Below, in pieces: positions 1-9,790 of a stretch of 64,000 nucleotides of DNA; the stretch's first letter is position 1; every line of letters begins with the position of its first letter. The stretch covers positions 434,001 through 498,000 of the forward strand of contig NZ_QUNI01000001.1 in NCBI RefSeq assembly GCF_003385115.1, read 5' to 3'. The DNA is from Flavobacterium aquicola (GTDB taxonomy: Bacteria > Bacteroidota > Bacteroidia > Flavobacteriales > Flavobacteriaceae). The position numbers and the translations under genes were made by a program. The notes beneath the pieces were generated by a model. It saw nothing but the letters and a program-made list of their open reading frames with translations. It ran no database searches and was not told where the DNA came from.

Positions 1-2788
1 ATGGTATTTGAATTTCAGCATTTTCTATACTGGAATCTGGTACAATATGGGCTACAAGAAAATTTTCATTAGCCAATACAACTGCATATTTTACACCCTC
101 AAGCAATACCAGAGCCTGTTCTACTTCACCAGGTTCAATACGATGCCCTCTAATTTTAACCTGCTGGTCTAAACGCCCTAAACATTCGATTTCATTACTC
201 GGAAGCAATTTGCCTAAATCCCCTGTACGATACATTATATCTCCTTTTGCAGCGGAAAATTTGTTCTCAATAAATTTTTCCGAAGTGAGTTCAGGTCTAT
301 TCCAATAGCCCTTTCCAACACCGTCACCGCCAATAGCAATTTCACCAACCTTTCCTGGTGCTACAAGCTGGCCTTTTTCATCAATTATGAAGAATTGTGT
401 ATTTGCAATGGGTTTACCAATAGTAATTATAAAATCGTCAGCTTTTATCTGCTTAATGGAGGACCAAATTGTAGTTTCTGTCGGTCCATACATATTCCAA
501 AGAGTATCACATTTAGCTAGAAGTTCTTTGGCTAAATCTGCGGGCATGGCTTCACCTCCGCAAAGAGCCTTTAACGGTAATGGCAGAGACCAGCCAGAAT
601 CTAAAAGCATTAACCATGTTGTAGGCGTAGCTTGTAAAAAATTTATATTTTTCTTTTTTATTAAATCTAATAACAGCCTGCCATCTCTAGCGGTTTCATG
701 GTCAGCAAGTATTAATGCTGCACCTTTTATAAGGGGTAAATATAATTCCAAGCCAGCAATATCAAAGGAGATAGTGGTAATTGAAAGCAATCTGTCATTT
801 TCAGTAATACCCGGCTCTAAAGCCATACTGTAAAGAAAATTAACCAAATTTTTATGGGTAATTGTAACGCCTTTGGGATTACCCGTTGATCCAGATGTAT
901 AAAGTATATATGCAACATCATCTGAAGAGATCGTAGAAAGAACCGGCAGAATAGAATACTGGTTTAATGAATCCATGGCATCTTCTATAAAAAGGGTATT
1001 AGGCCATGCTGGCAACGATTCAGCTAGTTTTTTATTAGTTAATAAAATTTTTGCATCAGAATCATGGAGCATAAATTCCAAACGAGCTGTTGGATATTCA
1101 GGATCTAATGGAAGATAAGCCGCCCCACATTGCATAATGGCCAGTAAAGTGTAAAGCAGCTCCGGACTGCGTGCAAAAGAAACTGCAATAAAATCACCAG
1201 ATTTAACACCTTGTGCTTTTAAATAATGTGACAGCTGATTTACTTTTTTATGCAGTTCAACATAAGTAATTTTCGAATCATGAAATTCTAAAGCGTTATT
1301 ATTAGGTGTAATTACTGCTTGCTTTCTAAGTAATTCCGTTAAGGTCACGTTTGGATAAGAGACTTCAGTATTATTTATCGCATTATAATCAGCTAGATAA
1401 TTACCTCCAATTATATTTGACAGAGGATTGTCTGGATTAGATAACAGTTCAGTAATTATCTCTCCAAATTCAATCATCATTTTATTTATTGTTTCCTCCT
1501 TAAATAGCGTGGTATTATAAGTACAGTGAAATGAAGATCCATTTTTAGTTCTAAAAGCATGAATTTGAATTTCAAATGATCCGTATTGTCGAGGATTAAT
1601 TTTATATTCATGAGAAAGACCCGTAAATGAAAAATCACTTTCTATATCCCGATTCAAATCAACTGTCAATACCACTGGAATTAAAGGAATTCTCGAAGGA
1701 TCACGGGGAATAGCAAAACTTTTAAGGAGATGGCCAAAACTAACTTGCTGATGTTCATAAGCATCAAAAAACTGCAGATTTTTTTGCTGTAAGTAATCAA
1801 AGAAGCTAATGTTTGGACTAATTTTACTGCGTATAGGAAGCATATTCACACAATTGCCAATTAACTGCTTCATATCGTATAATGTATTTCCAGAAAAAGG
1901 AAATCCTACTACTAAATCACTCTGACCAGTGAGTTTAGATAAAAAAACCTCAAATGCAGCAAATAAAGTGGTAGTTAAACTGCTGCCAGCTTTTATTCCA
2001 ATATCTTTTAATGAGTTTATAGTGCTGTCATCAAGAGGAAAATCAATACAATGACTATTATATGTTCGCAAGGAAGGTCTTGAACTTTCTATTGGCAATT
2101 CTACAATAGGAACCGATTCTTTATAGATAGAAAGCCAGAAATCATCTAAGGATTTATATTCACTGCTATCCATAAATGAATTTACTTTTTCAGCATATTC
2201 ACTAAATCGTTCTGGATCTGGCAGGTTGGGTTCTTTATTTTCAATATGTGCAGAATAAAGTACACCAAGTTCTTCAAATATTATCTTGAAACTTACTCCA
2301 TCTACAATAATATGGTGGAATGTTAAGGTCAGCATATATTCAAATTCCTCGATTTTAATTAAGCTGACTTTGAGTAAAGGACCATTGACAAAGTCAAAAA
2401 TAAAATTAACTTCTTCCTTTGCCAAAGTATCTATAGCTTCTTCCTTTTTAGCTGCTGTTAAGCTTGAAAGATCAATATGAGAAATTTCTATGCTTCGATC
2501 GTTATAAATACACAAAAAGCGTCCGTCTGGACTAAAGTTAGCTCTCAAACATTCATGACGCTGCACTAAAGTATTTACAGCATATTCAAGCGAATCTATT
2601 TCTAAGTTCCCTCTTAATTTAATAGAAACAGATAAATTATAAGCTTTGCTGGCATCACTCCCTCCAAAAATACAATCTGTCCAAATCTCCAATTGAGAAT
2701 TTGTCGAATAAATTATTCTTTCAATTTCAGATGAAAACGGATTAAATTGAGTTTCAGTTTCGACTTGTATTTGAGATTGATTTTTCAT
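1..2788 (-). CDS. Non-ribosomal peptide synthetase, C-A module (partial, runs off left edge)
   Basis: The reading frame is open from the ATG at 2788 to base 1, about 929 codons, with the 3' end outside the window. Order: condensation domain (HHIIVDG at about residue 156, the HHxxxDG catalytic motif), then adenylation domain (A3 YTSGSTGNPKG near residue 627, A5 YGPTETT, A7 YRTGDLGK, A8 QVKIRGHRIEPGE close to the edge). The carrier domain expected next is not in view. It should accept the chain from the enzyme encoded just upstream on the same strand (79 bp gap) and condense it with a second amino acid. Reading the specificity pocket by eye against GrsA gives D-I-L-Q-L-G-M-I, which resembles published glycine-type codes; this substrate call is inference. 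Family call is secure; module count and product are unknown because the gene is cut. Confidence 0.93.
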   Translation of the reverse strand, partial: MKNQSQIQVETETQFNPFSSEIERIIYSTNSQLEIWTDCIFGGSDASKAYNLSVSIKLRGNLEIDSLEYAVNTLVQRHECLRANFSPDGRFLCIYNDRSIEISHIDLSSLTAAKKEEAIDTLAKEEVNFIFDFVNGPLLKVSLIKIEEFEYMLTLTFHHIIVDGVSFKIIFEELGVLYSAHIENKEPNLPDPERFSEYAEKVNSFMDSSEYKSLDDFWLSIYKESVPIVELPIESSRPSLRTYNSHCIDFPLDDSTINSLKDIGIKAGSSLTTTLFAAFEVFLSKLTGQSDLVVGFPFSGNTLYDMKQLIGNCVNMLPIRSKISPNISFFDYLQQKNLQFFDAYEHQQVSFGHLLKSFAIPRDPSRIPLIPVVLTVDLNRDIESDFSFTGLSHEYKINPRQYGSFEIQIHAFRTKNGSSFHCTYNTTLFKEETINKMMIEFGEIITELLSNPDNPLSNIIGGNYLADYNAINNTEVSYPNVTLTELLRKQAVITPNNNALEFHDSKITYVELHKKVNQLSHYLKAQGVKSGDFIAVSFARSPELLYTLLAIMQCGAAYLPLDPEYPTARLEFMLHDSDAKILLTNKKLAESLPAWPNTLFIEDAMDSLNQYSILPVLSTISSDDVAYILYTSGSTGNPKGVTITHKNLVNFLYSMALEPGITENDRLLSITTISFDIAGLELYLPLIKGAALILADHETARDGRLLLDLIKKKNINFLQATPTTWLMLLDSGWSLPLPLKALCGGEAMPADLAKELLAKCDTLWNMYGPTETTIWSSIKQIKADDFIITIGKPIANTQFFIIDEKGQLVAPGKVGEIAIGGDGVGKGYWNRPELTSEKFIENKFSAAKGDIMYRTGDLGKLLPSNEIECLGRLDQQVKIRGHRIEPGEVEQALVLLEGVKYAVVLANENFLVAHIVPDSSIENAEIQIP

Positions 2789-2867
2789 TATTCAGTTTTT
2801 AATATATAATTGTACAGGTTTATAATTGACAATCTAAAAAAACGTCACTTATTGGATTTTGCTCATA

Positions 2868-5800
2868 TTATTCTAATAACTTAACCTTCACGAATTTTCC
2901 TTTTTGATTAGAATCTTCGATAAACCAGGCAGGATTTCCGTATTCATCCCGTCCCAATTTACTGCCAGGAACAGGAGGTTCATCAGCCATTATGATATAT
3001 TTTTTTTCTGAGATATTATTCTCAACTAACTGCTGACCGTTAATCTTTGAAATGTCAAAAGGATTTTCAAGTTTTAAAGCTCCATTTGTTTTAATTCGCT
3101 TCCCATTCCCATTATGCAGTTTAATTGAATCTAAAGATGCTGCATTTGTACTATCAACTGAAGCTGTCCCATTTAATGAAGTGTCTTGATAATTTTGTAA
3201 CTGTCCTAATTTTTGGTTCAAAAGCTGAATTTGCTGAGCAATTAGTTCTAGTGAAATCTGATTTTGATTTGACTCTGATTGTACAGTTTCTGCCAAAATA
3301 TTAGATGCATCAGTTTTACTTGGAATCATTTCATTTCCTTCTACAAAATCAGCAAGATTCTCCTCGGGAAGATTAGAATCTATGTAATCAGCTAAAAGGG
3401 ATGGAGATGTAAGTCCTTCATTCAGCTGTCTAAAAGTAATTGGCAAATTAAACTCTTTCTTCAATCTTGCCGATAATTGAGTTAGAGATAATGAATCTAA
3501 ACCTAATTCCAAGAATGTATTAGAAACTGCATCTGATTCATATGAGATACCTGAGGCATTTTTTATAATATCTGATATCTTAAAAAGAACAGAATCTTTT
3601 CTTGAATCATGTTTTTTGATGGTGTTATCTTTCGGTATTGAATCGAGAGAAGCGTTTGAAATTAAAGGAACATCTGAAATTACTTCTTTTCGTATAACCG
3701 TGGTTTCTATGATGCTTAAGGGTTCAACCCAGCAAGGTTTACGATCAAAAACATAACTTGGCAGATTTACTTTTTGTCTTTGCTGCTGATTATAAAAGGA
3801 ATTCCAATCAGGACTTATACCTCTAATCCATAACTCTCCTAGAGCATTTAACAAAGTTGAATATTCATTTTCATTATCTTCCTTAGGAAAAGTTAAACTC
3901 GGAAAAGCAGATATAACTTTACCAACAGCCTGCTGACGAGCCAAAGTAGTAAGAGTTTGGCCAGGACCTACTTCTAATAATATATAATCATCTAATTCAA
4001 ATGCTGTATCCATAGCATCTGCAAATCTTACTGTGTTTTTTAAATGATTAACCCAATAAATTGACTGCGTAGCTTCTATATCAGTAAGCCAAGTTCCTGT
4101 CACTGTTGAAATAATCGGTAATCGAGGAATATTTAGTTTTATTTTTTCCAGCTCATCTTTAAAAGAATCTAAAATAGGATCCATCATGAAAGAATGAAAT
4201 GCATGACTTGTAAGAAGTATTTTGTTTGGGACATCCAGAGAATCAAGATTCTGATTAAAACTATCAATATCTTGTTTAGTTCCTGATACAACACAAAACT
4301 GATTAGAATTTATTGCCGCAACCGAAAGCGTATCAGGAAGCAATTCATATAATCTCTCTACCGGAACGCGAACTGCAAGCATTGCTCCGCCAGGAAGTTC
4401 GCTTATCAAACGGCCTCTCACGGCAACTATATGCAATACATCTTGTAAATTCATAATTCCCGCTAAATGTGCAGCCACAAATTCGCCAATACTATGTCCG
4501 CAAAGAAAAGTTGGTTTTATTCCCCAGCTCATCCACAGCTGTGACAATGCATATTCTGTAACAAATAAAGCAGGTTGTGTCAAGCGGGTATCTTTTAGAA
4601 GCTCTTCAGCATGACTAGAGTTAATTTCTGGATAAATTATATCACGGATATCTAATTTTAAATCTTCCATCAATAGTTCCGCACATTTATCTACAGCTTC
4701 ACGATATACTTTTTCGTTATCATAAAGTGTTTTACCCATTTGCAAATACTGAGCCCCTTGTCCTGGAAAAAGAAATCCCATTTCGCTGGGTACAACCTTT
4801 ACTATTGAGGATTTAATATTTTTTGCTTTCTGAGAAATTAATTTTTCGGAAGTATCATTCGCAGAATCCGTTACTAAAAAGCTTCGATGGCTAAAGTCTT
4901 CTCTAGTTACATTCAATGAATACGCTATATCAGCTAATGCTGTGTTTTTTGATGCATCTATAAAGTCATTCAATGCATTTTCATATCCCAATAAACTGTT
5001 TTGATTTTTTGCAGACCACATTAATAACTGAAGCGGCCGAACTGGACTTGCTTTTTTTTGCTCAAAGGGATATTCTTCTACAACAAGATGTACATTAGTT
5101 CCGCCAACGCCAAAGGAACTCACCCCTGCTCTTAATGGTCCATCTGTATGCCAATTGCGTAACTTAGAATTGACAAAAAATGGGCTGTTTTCAAAATCGA
5201 TTACCGGATTAGGTTTCTCAAAACCTAATGAAGGCGGTATGAGCTTGTTATTCATAGCCAAGATTGTTTTAATCAATCCAGCTACACCAGCTGCTGCTGT
5301 TAGATGTCCCATATTACTTTTTACGGAGCCAATGGCGCAAAAACTTTTTTTCGATTGTTTGCCAAAAGCCATTTTAAGCCCTTCAATCTCTATAGGATCG
5401 CCTAGTGGTGTTGCTGTACCGTGCGTTTCTACATAACTGATTGAATCAGGTGAAACCTGCGCGTCTTGAATTGCTTTCATTATGGCACCAGCCTGCCCTT
5501 CTGTACTAGGAGCAGTAAAGCTGCCCTTGTTTCCCCCATCATTGTTAATTCCTATCCCTTTGATGAGTCCATAAATTTTGTCACCATCTTTTTGGGCTGC
5601 ATCCAGACTTTTTAGAAGAACAACTCCTGCTCCATCGGAAAACACCGTTCCCTTTGCCGATGCATCAAAAGCACGGCAATGGCCATCAGAACTTAACATC
5701 GAACCTTCCTGATAAAGATTTCCGCTAAAAATAGGAGCAGTTACACTAGAACCTCCAGCAAGTGCCGTATCACAGTGACCATTTCTAATTGCTTCGACTG

Positions 5801-8189
5801 CTTGTGCGATAGCAAGCAGAGAAGTTGAGCAAGCAGAATGAATACTGACGGCCGGCCCTTTCAAGTTCAAATGATAGGAAACTCTAGAGGATATATAATC
5901 TTTTTCATTTACCATTTCAAGCTGTGCAGCACCAACTTGGTCAAGCAAATCTTTGTTGGGAAATATATTATTTCTAAAATAGGTATTAGTTCCAGTTCCA
6001 GCATAAACTCCTATACTGCCTTTATAATGTTTTGGCAAATGCCCTGCAGACTCAAGTGCTTCCCATGCAATTTCTAAAAAGATGCGCTGTTGAGGATCCA
6101 TAGCTTCAGCAACTTTTGGATTTATTCCAAAAAATTCAGCATCAAATGTTTTTGCAGAAGGTAAAATACCGCGAGCTTTTACATACAAAGGATCATTCCG
6201 TAAAGATTCTGAAATACTAGGATCTATTTCTTCCGATTTGAAAAACGAAGTCGTTTCTTTTCCTTCTCTTAAAACATCCCATAATTCATCTATGGATTGT
6301 GCTCCAGGGAACCTCCCGGCCATTCCAATAATAGCGACATCGCTTGATTTTCTATCTTCTTTCGGTTTCTCAAAACCAGATAGATTAGTAGATTTATTAT
6401 CTTCTTCTAAATATTCAGATAAGGCAGCAATAGTAGGGTATTGATAAATTTTTGTAACTGCTATCGGCTGGCCAAGATGTTCTTTCAAACTAGTAGCAAC
6501 ACGCTGTGTTAAAATAGAAGTCCCTCCTATTTCAAAAAAATTATCATCTATCCCTATCAAAGGTAACCGCAGCTGCTCTTTCCAAATCTCTTCGATATCC
6601 TTTTCTAACTTTGTTCTAGGTTTTCTAAAAATTGGTGCAGAATCCAATCTTATGTATTCTGGCTTAGGAAGCTTTTCTTTATCTATCTTACCATTTTTGG
6701 TAATAGGAAATTTATCAACCCACATAAAAGTTGAGGGTATCATATAATCTGGTAAAATAATTTTAAGATTTCTGCTAACTTCACTAGAATCTTGATTATC
6801 CCCTATAGATTCTAGATAAGCAACTAATCTTGGTTCTCCAAAATCTTTATTAACTAAAACAACAGTAGTTTTTATATTTGATAGTGATGCAATTGCTTTT
6901 TCAATTTCTCCTAATTCTATTCGATGTCCTCTTATCTTTACCTGCTGGTCAAAACGGCCTACATATTGTAAGTCTCCATTAGGTAAAAGTTTCCCCAAAT
7001 CACCAGTTAAGTATAATTTATTAAAAGCGTTATCATTGAAAGTGTTTTTAATAAACTGCTTATCTGTAAGCTCTTTCTGTTTTAAATAACCTGATGAAAC
7101 ACCATCTCCTCCAATTGCAATTTCCCCAACTTCCCCAAAATCAACAGGCATTTTATTATTGTCTAATAAATATGCAAAAGTGTTATCAATTGGTTTTCCA
7201 ATTGTTACAATTTCATCATCTTTAGAAATTTTCGAAACAAAAGAAGCTACAGTTGTTTCTGTTGGTCCATATAGATTCCATAATTCGCTGCTTTTAGAAA
7301 GCAGTCTATCTGCCAAAGATTTATGCAGTACTTCTCCTCCTGTTATGGCCTTCAAATGCAGCTGCGTTTTCCATCCAGAATCTAATAGAATCTGCCATAA
7401 ACTTGGAGTACCTGCAATTACTGTAATTTTATTTTCTATAATTTTTTCTAATAACAAACCGCCATCTTTTATCAATTCTCTATCAATAAACACAACACGT
7501 GATCCCAGCAGCAGAGAAACAAATACATCAAAAACCATTGGATCAAATGAAATAGAGGTTACAGATAAAAATCTGTCTTTTTCATTTATTCCCATCGTTT
7601 TTTTCATCGAATAGCTGAAATTTACTACATTGCTGTGAGAAATCTGAACGCCTTTCGGCTGTCCTGTGGAGCCTGAAGTGTAAATGATATAAGCAATAGA
7701 TTCTGGTGAAGTCTTAATTTTTAGAGGAGCTGATGAAAAATTATTTATTTCTTTGAATAACAATTCGATATCAATAAATTTAATATTTTGAGGGATAACT
7801 TCCGAAAATCGGCTTATAAAAAATGAAGCCTCAGAATCTGAAATAACATTTTTAATACGTTTTTCAGGATACTCCGTATCTAACGGCAGGTAAATTGCAC
7901 CACATTGCAAAATTGCATATATAATTACAAGTAATTCAGGGGTTCTATCGAGAGAAACAGCAACAATTTGTCCAGGACGCAAACCTTGATCCAAAAAATA
8001 ATTTGCCATTTGATTTATCACTTTGTCTAATTCCCCATATGTGAACTTTTTATTCTCAAATTCGGTCGCTATCGAATTTGGAGACAATGCAGCCTGCTCT
8101 GCAAAAAGTTCATGCAATGTACTTTTGGGATAAGACATTTTAGTCCAACTTATCTCGTTATATAAACTATTATTGTCAGTTCTTTTCAT
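2868..8189 (-). CDS. Hybrid NRPS-PKS, A-T-KS-AT-ACP
   Basis: 1773 residues. Adenylation domain first (A3 YTSGSTGQPKG near 168, A8 QVKIRGHRIELGE), with no condensation domain before it, so this is probably the loading module. Next come a carrier domain (FFEIGGTS, Ser near 555), a ketosynthase (HSACSTS, Cys near 784; HGTATPLGDP; KSNMGHLTAAAG), an acyltransferase (GHSIGEF near 1229, HAFH near 1327, the latter typical of malonyl-CoA selection) and a second carrier (LELGLDSL near 1560). No ketoreductase, dehydratase or enoylreductase is present, so a beta-keto extension is expected. After the carrier a tail of about 130 residues carries PPVPGSKLGRDEYGNPAW, a segment I associate with the ends of KS-AT-ACP proteins feeding another enzyme. 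The A-domain pocket reads D-P-F-A-I-G-L-V, which I cannot assign. First gene of the transcription unit; about 1 kb of non-coding DNA lies upstream. Confidence 0.95.
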   Translation of the reverse strand: MKRTDNNSLYNEISWTKMSYPKSTLHELFAEQAALSPNSIATEFENKKFTYGELDKVINQMANYFLDQGLRPGQIVAVSLDRTPELLVIIYAILQCGAIYLPLDTEYPEKRIKNVISDSEASFFISRFSEVIPQNIKFIDIELLFKEINNFSSAPLKIKTSPESIAYIIYTSGSTGQPKGVQISHSNVVNFSYSMKKTMGINEKDRFLSVTSISFDPMVFDVFVSLLLGSRVVFIDRELIKDGGLLLEKIIENKITVIAGTPSLWQILLDSGWKTQLHLKAITGGEVLHKSLADRLLSKSSELWNLYGPTETTVASFVSKISKDDEIVTIGKPIDNTFAYLLDNNKMPVDFGEVGEIAIGGDGVSSGYLKQKELTDKQFIKNTFNDNAFNKLYLTGDLGKLLPNGDLQYVGRFDQQVKIRGHRIELGEIEKAIASLSNIKTTVVLVNKDFGEPRLVAYLESIGDNQDSSEVSRNLKIILPDYMIPSTFMWVDKFPITKNGKIDKEKLPKPEYIRLDSAPIFRKPRTKLEKDIEEIWKEQLRLPLIGIDDNFFEIGGTSILTQRVATSLKEHLGQPIAVTKIYQYPTIAALSEYLEEDNKSTNLSGFEKPKEDRKSSDVAIIGMAGRFPGAQSIDELWDVLREGKETTSFFKSEEIDPSISESLRNDPLYVKARGILPSAKTFDAEFFGINPKVAEAMDPQQRIFLEIAWEALESAGHLPKHYKGSIGVYAGTGTNTYFRNNIFPNKDLLDQVGAAQLEMVNEKDYISSRVSYHLNLKGPAVSIHSACSTSLLAIAQAVEAIRNGHCDTALAGGSSVTAPIFSGNLYQEGSMLSSDGHCRAFDASAKGTVFSDGAGVVLLKSLDAAQKDGDKIYGLIKGIGINNDGGNKGSFTAPSTEGQAGAIMKAIQDAQVSPDSISYVETHGTATPLGDPIEIEGLKMAFGKQSKKSFCAIGSVKSNMGHLTAAAGVAGLIKTILAMNNKLIPPSLGFEKPNPVIDFENSPFFVNSKLRNWHTDGPLRAGVSSFGVGGTNVHLVVEEYPFEQKKASPVRPLQLLMWSAKNQNSLLGYENALNDFIDASKNTALADIAYSLNVTREDFSHRSFLVTDSANDTSEKLISQKAKNIKSSIVKVVPSEMGFLFPGQGAQYLQMGKTLYDNEKVYREAVDKCAELLMEDLKLDIRDIIYPEINSSHAEELLKDTRLTQPALFVTEYALSQLWMSWGIKPTFLCGHSIGEFVAAHLAGIMNLQDVLHIVAVRGRLISELPGGAMLAVRVPVERLYELLPDTLSVAAINSNQFCVVSGTKQDIDSFNQNLDSLDVPNKILLTSHAFHSFMMDPILDSFKDELEKIKLNIPRLPIISTVTGTWLTDIEATQSIYWVNHLKNTVRFADAMDTAFELDDYILLEVGPGQTLTTLARQQAVGKVISAFPSLTFPKEDNENEYSTLLNALGELWIRGISPDWNSFYNQQQRQKVNLPSYVFDRKPCWVEPLSIIETTVIRKEVISDVPLISNASLDSIPKDNTIKKHDSRKDSVLFKISDIIKNASGISYESDAVSNTFLELGLDSLSLTQLSARLKKEFNLPITFRQLNEGLTSPSLLADYIDSNLPEENLADFVEGNEMIPSKTDASNILAETVQSESNQNQISLELIAQQIQLLNQKLGQLQNYQDTSLNGTASVDSTNAASLDSIKLHNGNGKRIKTNGALKLENPFDISKINGQQLVENNISEKKYIIMADEPPVPGSKLGRDEYGNPAWFIEDSNQKGKFVKVKLLE

Positions 8190-9252
8190 TTTAAGTAGAT
8201 TAAAATTAAAGTTGGGTAAGTGATAAAAATTAAAGTTAAACTTATAAAAGCGTTAAATAGATCTCAACCTTTCAGTTCAATTAGTGCAGAAGGAAAACAT
8301 TTTTAATTTACAATTACCTACTTAATCAATAAATAGCTAGAAAGAATTATAATTAGTTTTGTTCTATACTTTGATGTTTTTTAAATTAGTTTTACACCCT
8401 ATTATTCAATAAGTTAATCAAAAAAAGGAAAAATTTTTCACTAAAACTTGCATTTTCTGTATAAAGCTTTTATAATCGATGAATAGCATATTTTAAATTG
8501 GTTAAAACAATTTTGTTAAATCTGACAATGCCTTTTTGCATAAATTATCTGCAGCGAAGCTTTATAACAATTATTAGACTTTTGCAATTACATCTCACCT
8601 AAATAGCTTCACTCCATACTCATTATATAATTAAAGAATGAAAATGCTGCCCAAAGTTTTTAAAACAAATAATTTCTTTATATCCAATTGATTTTTTACT
8701 AGTGTGGGAGTCTTCGACCAGGAAGATGACGGAGGTTTCTAAATTAATTTTCTTAAAAAGGTATATTATTTTTGAGTAAAAAGGTTTTATCGACCACATA
8801 TTCTTACAAAAAATAATTTTTCGTGCTTTTCATCTTATCCAAATCGTTCAAATAAACTAAATATGTGTTAACTAAATACCAAATATGCTATTAAAGGCAG
8901 TATTAATTGTAAAATAAAAATAATATGACCCAGTATTATAAAGATTAAATAAAAAGGACAGGTCCGAATAATTAATCAAATAAACAGACGTTATTATTTA
9001 AATACATGAAAATGTAGCGAATACATAAAAATTTCAATTTATAACCTTAAACATTTCCTTATTAAAAAACTCTACACAAGATTTATTGAGCGTCAAAAAC
9101 ATGTAAATTCCCCCGTATACGTAAGTAATTAACCGTTAAACAATTACATATTGTGTAGTTTATCGAAAAAAATGGGAATTATTCGATTTTATTTCATTAT
9201 TTAAATAATTTTGCCGCCGAAATAATTTCAACTAATTAAAAGTCAATAAACT
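8190..9252. other. Intergenic spacer between divergent NRPS-PKS and secreted-protein operons
   Basis: About 1.06 kb of very A+T-rich DNA with no convincing gene on either strand. It must hold the promoters of two divergent transcription units. Visible items are a G+C-rich spot with the 8-bp palindrome CGTATACG at 9114-9121 following a run of five C, and a TAATTTTG box at 9206-9213. A weak dyad (TCTTC...GAAGA) lies near 8711-8726. No convincing -7 box for the minus-strand NRPS-PKS gene was found. Confidence 0.5.
9206..9213 (+). promoter_or_regulatory. Candidate Bacteroidota -7 element (TAATTTTG)
   Basis: TAATTTTG matches the TAnnTTTG -7 consensus of Bacteroidota and lies 39 bp before the GTG start at 9253. 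No clear TTG -33 element sits at the expected distance, so this is a weak call. Confidence 0.22.
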
Positions 9253-9783
9253 GTGAAGCATCCCAATTTAAAATTTTTCAACCTACTACTTATTACGATG
9301 TTCTTTTTTTCTTTTAAAAGTATCAGCCAAAATACTCAGACCGTTAATAATGAAATTATGGAAACTATAATTACCTCCGGCAGCAATGCTATAGGAAGTT
9401 CTGGAACTGTAACCTACTCAATCGGACAGATATTTTATACTTACATAGGAGAATCAGTTTACAATGTGGCTCAAGGTATACAGCATCAAGAAATAAAAGA
9501 AACTCTGGGTACTCCAGAAATTATTGAACCTAAAACAGAAATAGTTATTTTCCCAAATCCAACAGCAGATTTTGTGAATGTGAACATGAAAGGAATTGAA
9601 GCAGATGATAATCAAAAGCGTACCTATCAGCTTTATGATATACAAGGAAGGCTTTTAAAGCAAAACACAATTAATCAAACCGAAACTCAAATTAGTTTAA
9701 ATGGCCTTAGTCCATCTATTTATATGCTCCGAGTAAATATAAACAACAAAGTTTCGAAAACATTTAAAATATTAAAAAAATAA
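9253..9783 (+). CDS. Small secreted protein with T9SS type A sorting domain
   Basis: 176 residues from a GTG start. An N-terminal signal peptide (hydrophobic FNLLLITMFFFSFKS followed by ISQ) leads into a short region GSNAIGSSGTVTYSIGQIFY, a style common in flavobacterial secreted proteins. The C-terminal half is a type IX sorting tail: VIFPNPTADFVNV near 98-110, YDIQGRLL, LSPSIYMLRV and the terminal lysine-rich KTFKILKK. It should cross the outer membrane by the type IX system and be released or anchored on the surface. There is no catalytic domain; the mature part is only about 60 residues before the tail. It is the first gene of a three-gene plus-strand operon (7 bp gap to the next). Function unknown. 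Confidence 0.85.
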   Translation: MKHPNLKFFNLLLITMFFFSFKSISQNTQTVNNEIMETIITSGSNAIGSSGTVTYSIGQIFYTYIGESVYNVAQGIQHQEIKETLGTPEIIEPKTEIVIFPNPTADFVNVNMKGIEADDNQKRTYQLYDIQGRLLKQNTINQTETQISLNGLSPSIYMLRVNINNKVSKTFKILKK

Positions 9784-9790
9784 AACAACA

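Noticed and set aside
387..833. Open plus-strand frame antisense to the partial NRPS gene
   Set aside because: It lies opposite conserved adenylation-domain coding sequence and its translation shows no domain; an A+T-rich shadow frame.
7159..7614. 151-codon plus-strand frame inside the NRPS-PKS gene
   Set aside because: Fully antisense to A-domain core motifs; no independent start signal or homology pattern.
8711..8726. Weak dyad TCTTC...GAAGA in the NRPS upstream spacer
   Set aside because: Only five base pairs and no other support; too short to call a regulatory site.
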